Source: Planctomycetota bacterium (lineage in GTDB: Bacteria; Planctomycetota; UBA1135; GCA-002686595). From it: DNA of 64,000 nt. The position numbers were made by a program, and so were the translations under genes. The stretch covers positions 558,001 to 622,000 of the forward strand of contig JAEUHY010000015.1 of the NCBI GenBank assembly GCA_016795325.1, written 5' to 3'. Shown one piece after another: positions 47,553 to 55,504 of the stretch (the first letter of the stretch is position 1; each line of letters starts with the position of its first letter). Below the pieces are notes generated by a model. It saw only the letters and a list, made by a program, of their open reading frames with translations. It was not told where the DNA came from and did not search any database.

Positions 47553-48416
47553 ATGCGCGGACGCGTCGACATCGGACTTGCGAGCTGCGCTACGGCGCTC
47601 CTGTGCAGCTGCGTGGTCCTGCGCAGCGAACGCATCGAGCCCCACGCGACGTACGACGCGAGCGGGCGGCTCGTCGTGTGCGCTCGCGGCGCGTTGAAGG
47701 TTGCGCGCGAGCCCCAGGGCGCGAAGTTCGAGCGCTGGCTCGGCGAGGAGTGGAACGTGAGCGAGGCGCTGGCCTTGCCGGACGATGGCGGCTTCGTCGT
47801 CGCCGCGCGGCGCGACGACGACGTGCCCGAGCTGTGGCGCATCCGCGCCGTCGGCGATGCTCCCGAGCGCCTCACGCGGAACCTCGACAGCGAATTCGAC
47901 CTCGCGCTCGCACCCGACGGACGTGGGCTGGTGTTCCGCACGCACGTCGGAAGCGGACAGAGCGGACTGGTGAGCCCGCAACTCGAATGGGGCTGGCTCG
48001 AGTTGGCGCCGAACGCCGACGCGCCGGTCGTGACGGAACTCGGACCGACGGAGCCCGTGTGGAAAGTGGACGCATGCCACACGGGGTTCAGCCTGAACGG
48101 CTGCAACGGCGGCTGCGAACCGTGGAGTTCGTGGTTCGAGCCGCAACCTGCGCACGCGAACAAGGTCCTCGCGCCGCGCAGCCTCGGCCGCGACGCCGGT
48201 GTGATGCTCCGCTGGTCGCCCAGCGGTGAAGCGCCGCAGGACATCCGCCTCGAGAATCCCTGCGCCGTGGCGCTGTCGCCCGACGGTCAGCGCCTCGCGA
48301 TCGTCGAGCGTCAGCGCACGATCCTGCACCTGCTCGTCGTCGAGCTCCGCTCCGAATCCGCGACGCTGCGCGAGTACGACGCGCGCGGCGTGCTGCTGCG
48401 CAGGCTCGAGCTGTGA
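47553..48416 (+). CDS. Putative lipoprotein with beta-propeller-like repeats
   Basis: The 287-residue product has an N-terminal hydrophobic stretch with a possible lipobox (LASCATALLCSC, Cys20). Short repeats resembling WD40/TolB-type propeller strands follow: LALPDDGGFVVAARRDDD, LALAPDGRGLVFRTHV and VALSPDGQRLAIVERQ. Four cysteines cluster at about 172-186 (DACHTGF, NGCNGGCEPW). It starts 6 bases after the selD stop, so it is probably co-transcribed with selD, but nothing ties it functionally to selenium. Binding partner unknown. Confidence 0.62.
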   Translation: MRGRVDIGLASCATALLCSCVVLRSERIEPHATYDASGRLVVCARGALKVAREPQGAKFERWLGEEWNVSEALALPDDGGFVVAARRDDDVPELWRIRAVGDAPERLTRNLDSEFDLALAPDGRGLVFRTHVGSGQSGLVSPQLEWGWLELAPNADAPVVTELGPTEPVWKVDACHTGFSLNGCNGGCEPWSSWFEPQPAHANKVLAPRSLGRDAGVMLRWSPSGEAPQDIRLENPCAVALSPDGQRLAIVERQRTILHLLVVELRSESATLREYDARGVLLRRLEL

Positions 48417-48488
48417 GCTGGATCTCTGAGGCGGATCTCTGAGCTCGAATTTCGAGCTCGAATTTCGGGCTCGATCTTCGGGCGCCGC
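48417..48488. repeat. Short near-palindromic repeats GGATCTCTGA and GAGCTCGAATTTCG
   Basis: Between convergent genes, GGATCTCTGAG occurs twice and GCTCGAATTTCG twice, plus a degenerate third copy. GAGCTCGAATTTCGAGCTC is nearly self-complementary, so the segment can fold and may end transcription from both sides. Confidence 0.6.
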
Positions 48489-49181
48489 TCAGGCGCGCGT
48501 CAGTTCGCGCCGCACGCGCAGCCACGCGAACCACACGAAGCCCACCAGCCCGAGCGTGCTGGCGATCACGAGCGTCGGACTCTTGATGAGCTCGCGCCAG
48601 TTCTCGTCGAGGAACGTCGCGACCCCGGCGTAGGCGCTGACGGCCAGCCCGGCGCCGCTCGCCACCGCCGCGAAGGTCGCCATGCGCGAGAGGCCGACGA
48701 GGCGCCCGACGAGCGTGCCAGTGACCGCGCCCGAGCCGGGGATGGGCAGGAAGACGAGCAACGTGATGCCGGCGACCGCCAGCCGCCGAAGGCCGGGGAA
48801 TTCGCGCAGCGTTTGCGCGGCGCGCGCGCGGGCTTCGCTGATGGCGCGCCCGGCCAGGCGCAAGCGCTCGAAGCTCGCCATGCCCGCGAGCAGCGCGCAC
48901 GAGACGAGCAGGTCGATCACCCAGGCGATGAGCGCCAGCTCCCAGGGGCCCAGGTCGATCGTCTTGGCGTTGAACGGCCACACGTCGATGGCGCCGCCGA
49001 AGATGAACAGCTTGGAGAGGAACACGGCCAGCGCGCCCGCCAGCAGGCTCGCCAGCGAGCCGTCGCGCAGCACCAGGTGCAGCACGAGCCCGATGCCGGT
49101 GGCCGCTCCGACGACCAGCGCGGTCCAGCGGAAGCGGCGCTCGTCGAGCGCGTCGGCGTGGGTGGGGGCGAGGGCGGTCAT
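48489..49181 (-). CDS. Small-multidrug-export family membrane protein (DedA-like fold)
   Basis: The 230-residue product has about five membrane helices. It carries the family's re-entrant segment FLPIPGSGAVTGTLVGRLVGLSR, matching the Sm_multidrug_ex group, which is distantly related to DedA proteins. The helices read WTALVVGAATGIGLVLHLVL, LLAGALAVFLSKLFIFG, LALIAWVIDLLVSCALLAGM, LRRLAVAGITLLVFL and LVIASTLGLVGFVWFAWL. The drug-export role is historical for the family and weakly supported. ATG 49181 was chosen since upstream sequence is Arg-rich. The 103-base gap to the divergent GDPD-like gene should hold both promoters. Confidence 0.75.
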   Translation of the reverse strand: MTALAPTHADALDERRFRWTALVVGAATGIGLVLHLVLRDGSLASLLAGALAVFLSKLFIFGGAIDVWPFNAKTIDLGPWELALIAWVIDLLVSCALLAGMASFERLRLAGRAISEARARAAQTLREFPGLRRLAVAGITLLVFLPIPGSGAVTGTLVGRLVGLSRMATFAAVASGAGLAVSAYAGVATFLDENWRELIKSPTLVIASTLGLVGFVWFAWLRVRRELTRA

Positions 49182-49284
49182 CTGGCGCGCCGCGCGCGCG
49201 GCGGGCAAGTCGTAGATTGTGGCCTGCCGAGGGGGCGCGCGTCGATCTTCTCGGCGGCGTGCTCGCGCGCTATTGCTTGCATCC

Positions 49285-50769
49285 ATGACTGTGCGCGACG
49301 AACCCCAGCTCCCCGCGTACACGTCGCAGGGTCCGCCGTGGATCCTCGGGCAACGCGGCGCGCCGCTGGAGGCGCCGGAGAACACGCTGGCGGGCTTCGA
49401 ACACGCACTCGCGCTCGGACTCGACGGCGTGGCCTATGACGTGCGCGCCTGCGCCAGCGGCGACCTGGTGCTGATGGCCGACGCGTACGTCGATCGAACC
49501 ACGGATCTTTGCGGGCTCTTGTCGCAAACCTCGCCGCGCCAGCTCGCCAGCGCCGACGCCGGCGTGCACTTCGGCCGCAAGTTCAGCGGCGAGCGCGTGC
49601 CGTACTTGAGCGAGGCGCTCGGCTGCGGCGCGGGCGCCGCCGGCGGCCCGCGTGCGTTGCACCTGGTGTTCGCGCCCGAGCCGCAGACCGTGGACGAAAT
49701 CGCGGCGCAGCTCGCCGAGCACGCCTCGCGGCTTGCGGTGCGCGTCGCGTCCGACGAACTCGAGACCTGCCGGCGCGCCCACGACCTGGGCTTGAGCGTG
49801 TTGTGGCTCGCGCCGCAGCTCGACGACCGCACGCTGCGCCGCGCTGGGCAGGAGCGCTTCGCCGCCGTGGGCGCTCCGCTGTCCGCCTGGCGCGCGGCGC
49901 CGCGCGGCGCCTGGCCGTGCGAGCGTGTGGCGCTGCGGTGCGATTCGCCCAAGGACCTGCTCGACGCAATCCGCGAGCCCTTCCACTCGCTGGTCACGAG
50001 CGAACCGCGGCGCGCACTGGCGCTGCGCGAGCTGGTGGCGCTCGCGCCGCGCGCGTTGGCGCGTCCGCCGCTGGAGGTCGACGCGCTCGAAGTGGACGCG
50101 GGCAACACCCTGGGCGGCGAGGGCGAGTGGTGCGGCCGCTGGCGGCCGCGCGTGCGCCTGTTCAATCCCTTCGACGCGCCGCTGCACGCGCGTTTCGAAT
50201 TGGCGGTGCGCCGCGGGGCGTTCGAATGCGGCGCGCTTCCCGAAGAGCTCGAGCTCGAGCCCGGCGCCGCCCAGGAGTTCGACTTCGAACTCGCCGGCGG
50301 CTCGTGGTCGCCCGGCGCCGACCCGTTGCTGCTCGCGCGGCTCGCCTGGGGCGGGCGCGAGCTCACGCTCGACGCGCCGCTCGAACGCGTGCGCAGCGTC
50401 GTGGTGCGCGACGCGGCCACGCGCTTGCGCCTGCTGCGCGAGAACCCCGGCGACCCGCCGGCGAGCGTGACCATCCGGCGCCACCGCCGCGATCTACTGG
50501 CCGCGTTGGAAACGCCGGGCGACCTCGACGGCGCCCGCGTCGTCGTGCGCCTGGGCGACCAAGTCGTGTTCGGCGCCGCCGGCGTGCGTCTGGCCTTGCC
50601 CGACGATTTCGACGCCCTGCGCACCGGCGTGCCGTTCTCGATCGGCATCCTCGGCGCGCGCCACACGCCGCGCGGTCGGCGGCGTGTGCTGCGGCGCTGG
50701 GCCGGCGGGCTGCCCGATGTTGCGCCGAGCGGCGTTCCCGGTCGTCTGCGCTCCGACGGTCGCGGCTAG
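49285..50769 (+). CDS. Glycerophosphodiester phosphodiesterase-like protein lacking catalytic residues, with C-terminal beta domain
   Basis: The 494-residue product opens with a GDPD-like barrel start: WILGQRGAPLEAPENTLAGF and GLDGVAYDVRACASGDLVLMADAYVDRTT. In active enzymes this region reads HRG, ExD and HD. Here the first His is Gln23, the Glu is Ala50 and the second His is Ala65, so the metal and acid/base residues are missing while the PENT motif survives. The second half (from about 270) is beta-rich (VRLFNPFDAPLHARFELAVRRG) and not part of a standard GDPD. It is therefore probably a binding protein or scaffold. It ends 88 bases before tRNA-Sec. Confidence 0.7.
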   Translation: MTVRDEPQLPAYTSQGPPWILGQRGAPLEAPENTLAGFEHALALGLDGVAYDVRACASGDLVLMADAYVDRTTDLCGLLSQTSPRQLASADAGVHFGRKFSGERVPYLSEALGCGAGAAGGPRALHLVFAPEPQTVDEIAAQLAEHASRLAVRVASDELETCRRAHDLGLSVLWLAPQLDDRTLRRAGQERFAAVGAPLSAWRAAPRGAWPCERVALRCDSPKDLLDAIREPFHSLVTSEPRRALALRELVALAPRALARPPLEVDALEVDAGNTLGGEGEWCGRWRPRVRLFNPFDAPLHARFELAVRRGAFECGALPEELELEPGAAQEFDFELAGGSWSPGADPLLLARLAWGGRELTLDAPLERVRSVVVRDAATRLRLLRENPGDPPASVTIRRHRRDLLAALETPGDLDGARVVVRLGDQVVFGAAGVRLALPDDFDALRTGVPFSIGILGARHTPRGRRRVLRRWAGGLPDVAPSGVPGRLRSDGRG

Positions 50770-50857
50770 TGCGCGCCCGACGAGCGCCGCGGATTCGCAG
50801 CCGCCAGTTGCGCGCCCGTGTGGGGCCTGCTTGACTTGGCCCCTCGTCACCTCGGAC

Positions 50858-50955
50858 GGGAGCGGATCGGTGCTGGTGTGCCGCCCGGTCTTCAAAGCCG
50901 GTCGAACCCCGTGAACAGCGGGGTTGGTGGGTTCGATTCCCATGCGCTCCCGCCA
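50858..50955 (+). tRNA. selC: tRNA-Sec(TCA)
   Basis: A 98-base tRNA with the special features of selenocysteine tRNA. Acceptor GGGAGCG/CGCTCCC has discriminator G and encoded CCA. The D-stem is extended (GCTGGTGTGCCGC region). The anticodon loop CTTCAAA has anticodon TCA on a CCGG/CCGG-type stem. The long variable arm CCCCG-TGAACAG-CGGGG is followed by T-arm GTGGG-TTCGATT-CCCAT. It reads UGA, as needed for selD at 46533. Whether the acceptor has 7 or 8 pairs is unclear: position 8 would be G-G. It lies 16 bases upstream of the EVE-domain gene. Confidence 0.95.
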
Positions 50956-50971
50956 TCAGCCCCAGCGTCCG

Positions 50972-51580
50972 ATGCCTCCCCGCAAGCCTGCTTCCGCGAA
51001 GAGCGTGCGCCCCAAGAGCGCTGCGCGCACCCCCTCCCGGCCGTCGCGCGACGTGCTCATCCCGCTCGCCAAGCGCACCGACGCCGGTCCGGCGGTCCCG
51101 CGGCCGAACAAGTGGCTGGTGAAGTCCGAACCCAGCGAGTTCTCGTTCGAGCAACTGCTCGCCGCGCCGCAGCGCACGACCATGTGGGACGGCGTGCGCA
51201 ACTACCAGGCGCGCAACACGCTGCGCGACTCGATGGCCGTGGGCGACGAGGTCTTCTACTACCACTCGAACGCCGAGGTGATCGGCATCGTCGGCGTGGC
51301 CCGCGTGGCGTCGAACAGCTATCCCGACCCGACGCAGTTCGAGCGTGGGCACGTGCACGAGGACCCGGACAGCGATCCCGCGAACCCGCGCTGGTGGCTG
51401 GTCGACCTGCAGGCCGTGCGCGCCCTGCCGCGCGTGGTCACGCTCGACGAGCTGAAGGCCAACCCTGCGCTCTCCGGCATGGTCCTGCTCCAGCGCGGCA
51501 GTCGGCTGTCCGTCCAGCCGGTGAGCTCGGAACAGTGGGCCGAGGTGCTGCGCATGGCGCAGACCGCCCCGCGCAGCTGA
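50972..51580 (+). CDS. EVE-domain protein (thymocyte nuclear protein 1-like)
   Basis: The 202-residue product has a basic low-complexity head of about 45 residues (PPRKPASAKSVRPKSAARTP). The EVE/PUA-like domain follows: NKWLVKSEPSEFSFEQLLA, TTMWDGVRNYQARNTLRDSM, GDEVFYYHSN, GVARVASNSYPDPTQF, NPRWWLVDLQAV and MVLLQRGSRLSVQPVS. EVE domains recognise modified bases in DNA or RNA. The basic head could add nucleic-acid contact. ATG 50972 has no clear ribosome-binding site; the next methionine is inside the domain. It may be co-transcribed with tRNA-Sec, after processing. Confidence 0.9.
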   Translation: MPPRKPASAKSVRPKSAARTPSRPSRDVLIPLAKRTDAGPAVPRPNKWLVKSEPSEFSFEQLLAAPQRTTMWDGVRNYQARNTLRDSMAVGDEVFYYHSNAEVIGIVGVARVASNSYPDPTQFERGHVHEDPDSDPANPRWWLVDLQAVRALPRVVTLDELKANPALSGMVLLQRGSRLSVQPVSSEQWAEVLRMAQTAPRS

Positions 51581-51685
51581 GCGAGCGGCCCTTCGCGGCG
51601 GCGGGCGTGGCCCGGCGCCGCCGCGCCCGACTTCGGGCCCGACCTCGTCCCGACCTCGTTCCTGGGGGCTTTCGGCGGGCCTCCG

Positions 51686-51720
51686 GCGGTTGGCGACGGC
51701 CTCCCAACCCGCTTTTTTCT
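51686..51720 (+). terminator. Intrinsic terminator after the EVE gene
   Basis: GCGGTTGG (51686-51693) pairs with CCAACCCGC (51704-51712, one bulged C), followed directly by six T (51713-51718). It lies about 105 bases after the EVE-domain stop codon. Confidence 0.7.
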
Positions 51721-52058
51721 TGTGCGGAGTCGCGCGCGGCGGCGGGCGGCGCGCCTGACGTCCTCGCCGAACGTCGCCACAAGTTGCTGCCAGCAAAGGT
51801 TTTGCGGCGGCCCTCCGCGTCGGCGCCCGGCGCTGCCCCCAGGCGCCTCGGCTGCGTCCGGCGGGCCGGGATCGCACTTGGACTCGCCCCCAAGTCCTTG
51901 CCTAGACTGTTCCCACCGACGCTCAGGGCGGGGCGGCGCCGCGGCTCGCCGCGTTAGCGCGCCTTGCTCCGACGCAAGCAGTTGCGATCAACCACTTTCG
52001 ATCCACAACCTGATCCGAGGCCCTTCCCGGGGCCCTCGACCCCCCAGAAGGACTAACC
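51721..52058 (+). promoter_or_regulatory. Upstream region and leader of the Hc1-like gene
   Basis: No protein gene is supported here. A promoter-like TTGGAC (51878-51883) and TAGACT (51903-51908) are separated by 19 bases, longer than ideal. The leader near 52018-52050 has a GGCCCTTCCCGGGGCC hairpin, then the ribosome-binding site GAAGGA at 52047-52052 ahead of the ATG at 52059. Confidence 0.4.
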
Positions 52059-52253
52059 ATGACCCAGAACTACCAGAAGCTGTGGCAGACGATGGAAGCG
52101 GCCCGCGAAGACGTCGAGAAGGCGATGGCGGGCAACAAGGCCGCCTGCGCGCGCGTCCGCAAGGCGATGCAGGACATCAAGAACATCGCGCAGGACGTCC
52201 GCAAGGAGATGCTCGAGTTGCGCGACGCCGGCGGCACCCCGCCCGCGAAGTAG
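52059..52253 (+). CDS. Histone H1-like DNA-binding protein (Hc1 family)
   Basis: The 64-residue product matches the small Hc1-type histone-like proteins found in chlamydiae, planctomycetes and Bacteroidetes: an N-terminal helix, then the conserved GNKAACARVRKAMQDIKNIA with QDVRKEMLELR. It has no long Lys/Ala/Pro tail, so it corresponds to the conserved core only. Such proteins bind and compact DNA. Start ATG after a strong GAAGGA box; gene followed by a strong terminator, so it is a single-gene unit. Assignment is by motif; nucleoid function is known for the family, not shown here. Confidence 0.82.
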   Translation: MTQNYQKLWQTMEAAREDVEKAMAGNKAACARVRKAMQDIKNIAQDVRKEMLELRDAGGTPPAK

Positions 52254-52316
52254 GTTGTGGCGCCGGGCCCGCGCGCCCGGCCGGCAACCCTGCGCTGGCG
52301 AGCGCAGCACGAACCG

Positions 52317-52362
52317 CCGCGACCGCGTTCTCCCGTTCGAGGGAGCGCGGTCGCGCTGTTTT
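52317..52362 (+). terminator. Intrinsic terminator after the Hc1-like gene
   Basis: A long stem GCGACCGCG/CGCGGTCGC (52319-52327 with 52346-52354), with inner CTCCC/GGGAG pairs and loop GTTCGA, is followed by CTGTTTTGGG. It is about 65 bases after the stop codon and 30 bases before the end of the convergent mqnD. Confidence 0.75.
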
Positions 52363-52393
52363 GGGCGGACCCGGCCGGTGGACCAGCGCCGCG

Positions 52394-53230
52394 TCAGCCC
52401 AGGACGTCGAGCGCGCCCCCGGCGGGCGCGGCCAGGCCGGCCGCGATGGCGCGTTGCTCCAGCGCCCGCAGCGCCCCGCGCCCAGTCGAGCTGAGCGCAC
52501 GCGTCTCGTCGCTCACGTACAACTCGACGTGCTTCCACAGCACGGCGTCGGAGTGCTCCTGCGCGTGGAGGCGCATGCTCGCGAGCGCCTCCTGCGGATG
52601 GGTCCGGCTCCAGTCCAGGGAACGACCGATGGCCTCCGCCAGGGCCCGCGCGGTGGCCGCGCCGCAGGTGCGCCGCACCGCAATGCCGCCCAGGGGCAGC
52701 GGCGCGCCGGTCGCCTGCTCCCAACGCGCGCCCAGGTCCTCGTCGAGCTCCAGGCCGTGCTCGCGGTAGGTGAAGCGCCCCTCGTGGATGCAAACGCCCA
52801 GCCGTGCATCGCCGCGTGCGAGCGCGGGCATGATCTGCGAGAACACGACCTGACGCGGCGCCGCTTCGCGCGGGTGGAACAGGCGCCAGAGCAGGTTCGC
52901 CGTGGTGTGCTCGCCCGGCGCGAGCACGTGCGGCGCGGCGTCGCGGCGCGGGCTGCGCAGCACCACGGGGCCGACGCCGAAGCCCAGCGCGGCGCCGCTC
53001 GGCAACACCCAGGCCTGTTGCGGCTGGTCGAGCAGCGCGGCGAAGCTGACCTTGGCGGCGTCGAGGAGGCCGGCGCGGAAGCGCTCGTTCAGCGTCTGCA
53101 CGTCGTGAAGCTCGAACTCGACCTCGCAACCTTCGACGTGCACCTCGCCGCGCAGCAGCGCGTGGAACGCGAACGTGTCGTTGGGGCAGGTCGAGATGCC
53201 GACGCGCAGCACAGCTTCGGCGTTCGTCAC
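52394..53230 (-). CDS. mqnD: 1,4-dihydroxy-6-naphthoate synthase (futalosine menaquinone pathway)
   Basis: MqnD cleaves cyclic de-hypoxanthine futalosine to dihydroxy-6-naphthoate. The 278-residue product shows the family's opening VGISTCPNDTFAFHALL (residues 10-26), KVSFAALLDQ, FGVGPVVL, and the IHEGRFTY motif near 149 with GLELDEDLGARWE. Its fold is that of periplasmic binding proteins, but it has no signal peptide. The GTG start at 53230 overlaps the mqnB stop (GTGA), so the two are translationally coupled. The remaining pathway genes mqnA, mqnE and mqnC are not in the window. Confidence 0.93.
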   Translation of the reverse strand: MTNAEAVLRVGISTCPNDTFAFHALLRGEVHVEGCEVEFELHDVQTLNERFRAGLLDAAKVSFAALLDQPQQAWVLPSGAALGFGVGPVVLRSPRRDAAPHVLAPGEHTTANLLWRLFHPREAAPRQVVFSQIMPALARGDARLGVCIHEGRFTYREHGLELDEDLGARWEQATGAPLPLGGIAVRRTCGAATARALAEAIGRSLDWSRTHPQEALASMRLHAQEHSDAVLWKHVELYVSDETRALSSTGRGALRALEQRAIAAGLAAPAGGALDVLG

Positions 53231-53922
53231 GGGCGCGGCCAGGCCTGGGGTTCGCTCAACGCCGCGATCGCGCGTTCGCGCGCCGCCGCCAGCGCGGCCG
53301 GGATGCGCCAGCGTTCGGGCGCGCGGTCGCCGACCTCGTTCGAAACCCCGCGCACGATGCGCAGCGGCGTTCCGCGCAGCGCGCAGGCCAGCGCCACCGC
53401 GAAGCCTTCCATGTCCTCGGCCAGCGCGTGGTCGAAGCGGCTCGCGCGCACCCGCGCCTGGCGGTTGTCGGCCGACGCGGCGCAGGTGGTGACGAGCAGG
53501 CGCGGCGGTCCGTCGCGGCGGCGCGAGGCGAGCGGCAGTCGGTCGAAGATGGCGGAGGCGTGCATCGCGCTCGCCGGCCACTGCGGAAAGCCGAGCGCGG
53601 GCGGCGGCACGAGCGCCGCGCCTTCGCCGACTCCGACCCCTTCGACCACGACCTCGTCGAACTCGAGCGCGCTGCCGACCGTGTGTTCGCGCGCGTCGTA
53701 CGCGCCGCAGATGCCGAGCAGGAGGACACGCGCGGGCGAGAGCTCGGCGAGGAGTTGCGCGGTGCGCGCGGCGGCCGCGATCGGCCCGAAGCCGCACAGC
53801 GCGAGCACGCCCAGCCCGGTCGGCAGTCCGCCCAGGTCGTCGAGGCGCCGCTTCTCGAGTTCGGTCGGGACGAGCACCAGCGTCGGAGCGCCGACGTGCG
53901 GCGGGCGAGGGAGGGCGTGCAT
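53227..53922 (-). CDS. mqnB: Futalosine hydrolase
   Basis: MqnB is a nucleoside-phosphorylase-fold enzyme that removes the base from futalosine. The 231-residue product has the fold's signature points: LVLVPTELEKRRL, ALCGFGPIAAAARTA, VLLLGICGAYD, DEVVVEGVG, then AEDMEGFAVALACA (catalytic region) and PLRIVRGVSNEVGDR near the end. Close relatives are MTA/SAH nucleosidases; the coupling to mqnD decides in favour of MqnB. ATG 53922 has no strong ribosome-binding site. Confidence 0.92.
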   Translation of the reverse strand: MHALPRPPHVGAPTLVLVPTELEKRRLDDLGGLPTGLGVLALCGFGPIAAAARTAQLLAELSPARVLLLGICGAYDAREHTVGSALEFDEVVVEGVGVGEGAALVPPPALGFPQWPASAMHASAIFDRLPLASRRRDGPPRLLVTTCAASADNRQARVRASRFDHALAEDMEGFAVALACALRGTPLRIVRGVSNEVGDRAPERWRIPAALAAARERAIAALSEPQAWPRP

Positions 53923-54133
53923 GGGTTCGCGAGGAATGTAGCGCGCGGGGAGCGCGCCAGTCTCCCGCTGCGGCTGTGTGCGGCTGAAGCGGCGCTCGGC
54001 GGGAGTCGAGCGCGCCCCGCCGAGGCAGCGTGTTCGCGATCTCGACGCGGGGGCCTGCATCGTCGCCACGCACGCCATGCGCTTCGGTGCACGGCGCCGT
54101 ACTCGCGGCGCGGAACAGTAGGCTCCGCGTCCC

Positions 54134-55504
54134 ATGCAGGGCGCTTCGCCACAGGATTCCGGCCGCGCATCCCGCGGCGGAGGCGCCGCCTTGACGCGCG
54201 CGTTCGAGCGGCTCGGTCTGCGCAGCCCTGAGCAGCGCGCCTGGGGCCTGTACGACTGGGCCAACTCGGCCTTCTTCACCACGGTCGTGGCGGCCGTGTT
54301 TCCCGTTTACTACCGCTCCGTTGCTGCCGCCGGTCGCAGCGATGTGATCGAGACCTACGCCAACGCGAGCAGCTACAGCATGCTCGCCGTCGCGCTCGTC
54401 GGTCCGCTGCTCGGCGCGCTCGCGGACGTCGCAGGCTGCAAGAAGGTCCTGCTCGCGCTGTTCGTCGCGCTCGGCGTGCTCTCGACGGCCGGACTGTTCT
54501 TCGTCGGCGAAGGCGATTGGCTCGCGGGCTGCTGGCTGTTCGCGCTCGGCAATGTCGGCGTCGCGGGTTCGTTCATCTTCTACGACGCGCTGTTGCCCGC
54601 AGTCGCGCGCGACGACGAACTCGACCGCGTTTCGAGCGCGGCCTTCAGCCTGGGCTACCTCGGCGGCGGCCTGCTGCTCGTGCTCAACGTGGCCTGCATC
54701 CTGCGGCCGGAGTGGTTCGGCTTGCCGCACGGCGAAGGGCTGACGAGCTCCGAGCGCACGCTGCCGACACGCATCGCGTTCCTCGCCGTGGCGTTGTGGT
54801 GGCTCGTGTTCTCGCTGCCGCTGCTCGTGCGGGTGAAGGAGCCGCCGGTTGCGCGCACCGGCGTGACGGGCGCGCGCGCCGTGCTCGAGGCGCTCGCGCG
54901 TCTGCGCGCGACGTTCTACGAGCTGCGCCGCTGGCGCCAGGCGTTCGTGTTCCTGATCGCGCTGCTGATCTACAACGACGGCATCGTCACGATCATCCGC
55001 ATGGCCGCGGTGTTCGGCGCCGAGCTCGAGATCGCGCAGGCCGATCTGATCGGTGCGATCGTGCTGGTGCAGTTCGTCGGCGCGCCGTGCGCCGTGCTGT
55101 TCGGCAAACTCGCCCAGCGCATCGGCGCCAAGCGCGCGATTCTGCTGGGTTTGGCCGCGTACGTGGGCGTGTCGCTCGTCGCGTACCGCATGCAGAGCGC
55201 GCGCGACTTCTACCTGCTCGCGCTGGGCGTCGGCGCCGTGCAGGGCGGTTGCCAGGCGCTGTCGCGCTCGCTGTTCACGAGCATGGTCCCAGCGTCCAAG
55301 GCCGGTGAATTCTTCGGGCTCTACGGCGTGCTCGACCGCTTCGCCTCGATCTTCGGGCCGCTCGCCTTCGCGGCCGCCGGACGTTGGAGCGGCAACACGC
55401 GCGACGGCGCGCTCGCGATAACGGCGTTCTTCGTGGTGGGCGGCGTGCTGCTCGCCTGCGTCGACGTCGAGGCCGGTCGACGCGCCGCGCGTCAGGATCC
55501 GTAG
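54134..55504 (+). CDS. UMF1/Atg22-type MFS transporter
   Basis: The 456-residue product has twelve membrane helices and the hallmark opening of the UMF1 family, WGLYDWANSAFFTTVVAAVFP. Further matches are PLLGALADVAGCKKVLL, ALLPAVARDDELDRVSSAAFSLGYLGGGLLL and GGCQALSRSLFTSMVPASKAGEFFGLYGV. Bacterial members are uncharacterised; yeast Atg22 exports amino acids from the vacuole. ATG 54134. The 3' end overlaps the convergent lipocalin-like gene by 13 bases, so both use coding sequence of the other as terminator region. Confidence 0.9.
   Translation: MQGASPQDSGRASRGGGAALTRAFERLGLRSPEQRAWGLYDWANSAFFTTVVAAVFPVYYRSVAAAGRSDVIETYANASSYSMLAVALVGPLLGALADVAGCKKVLLALFVALGVLSTAGLFFVGEGDWLAGCWLFALGNVGVAGSFIFYDALLPAVARDDELDRVSSAAFSLGYLGGGLLLVLNVACILRPEWFGLPHGEGLTSSERTLPTRIAFLAVALWWLVFSLPLLVRVKEPPVARTGVTGARAVLEALARLRATFYELRRWRQAFVFLIALLIYNDGIVTIIRMAAVFGAELEIAQADLIGAIVLVQFVGAPCAVLFGKLAQRIGAKRAILLGLAAYVGVSLVAYRMQSARDFYLLALGVGAVQGGCQALSRSLFTSMVPASKAGEFFGLYGVLDRFASIFGPLAFAAAGRWSGNTRDGALAITAFFVVGGVLLACVDVEAGRRAARQDP

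Noticed and set aside
52394..53230. MqnD as a periplasmic substrate-binding protein of an ABC transporter
   Set aside because: There is no signal peptide, the STCPNDTFAF and HEGRFTY motifs are specific to MqnD, and it is coupled to mqnB.
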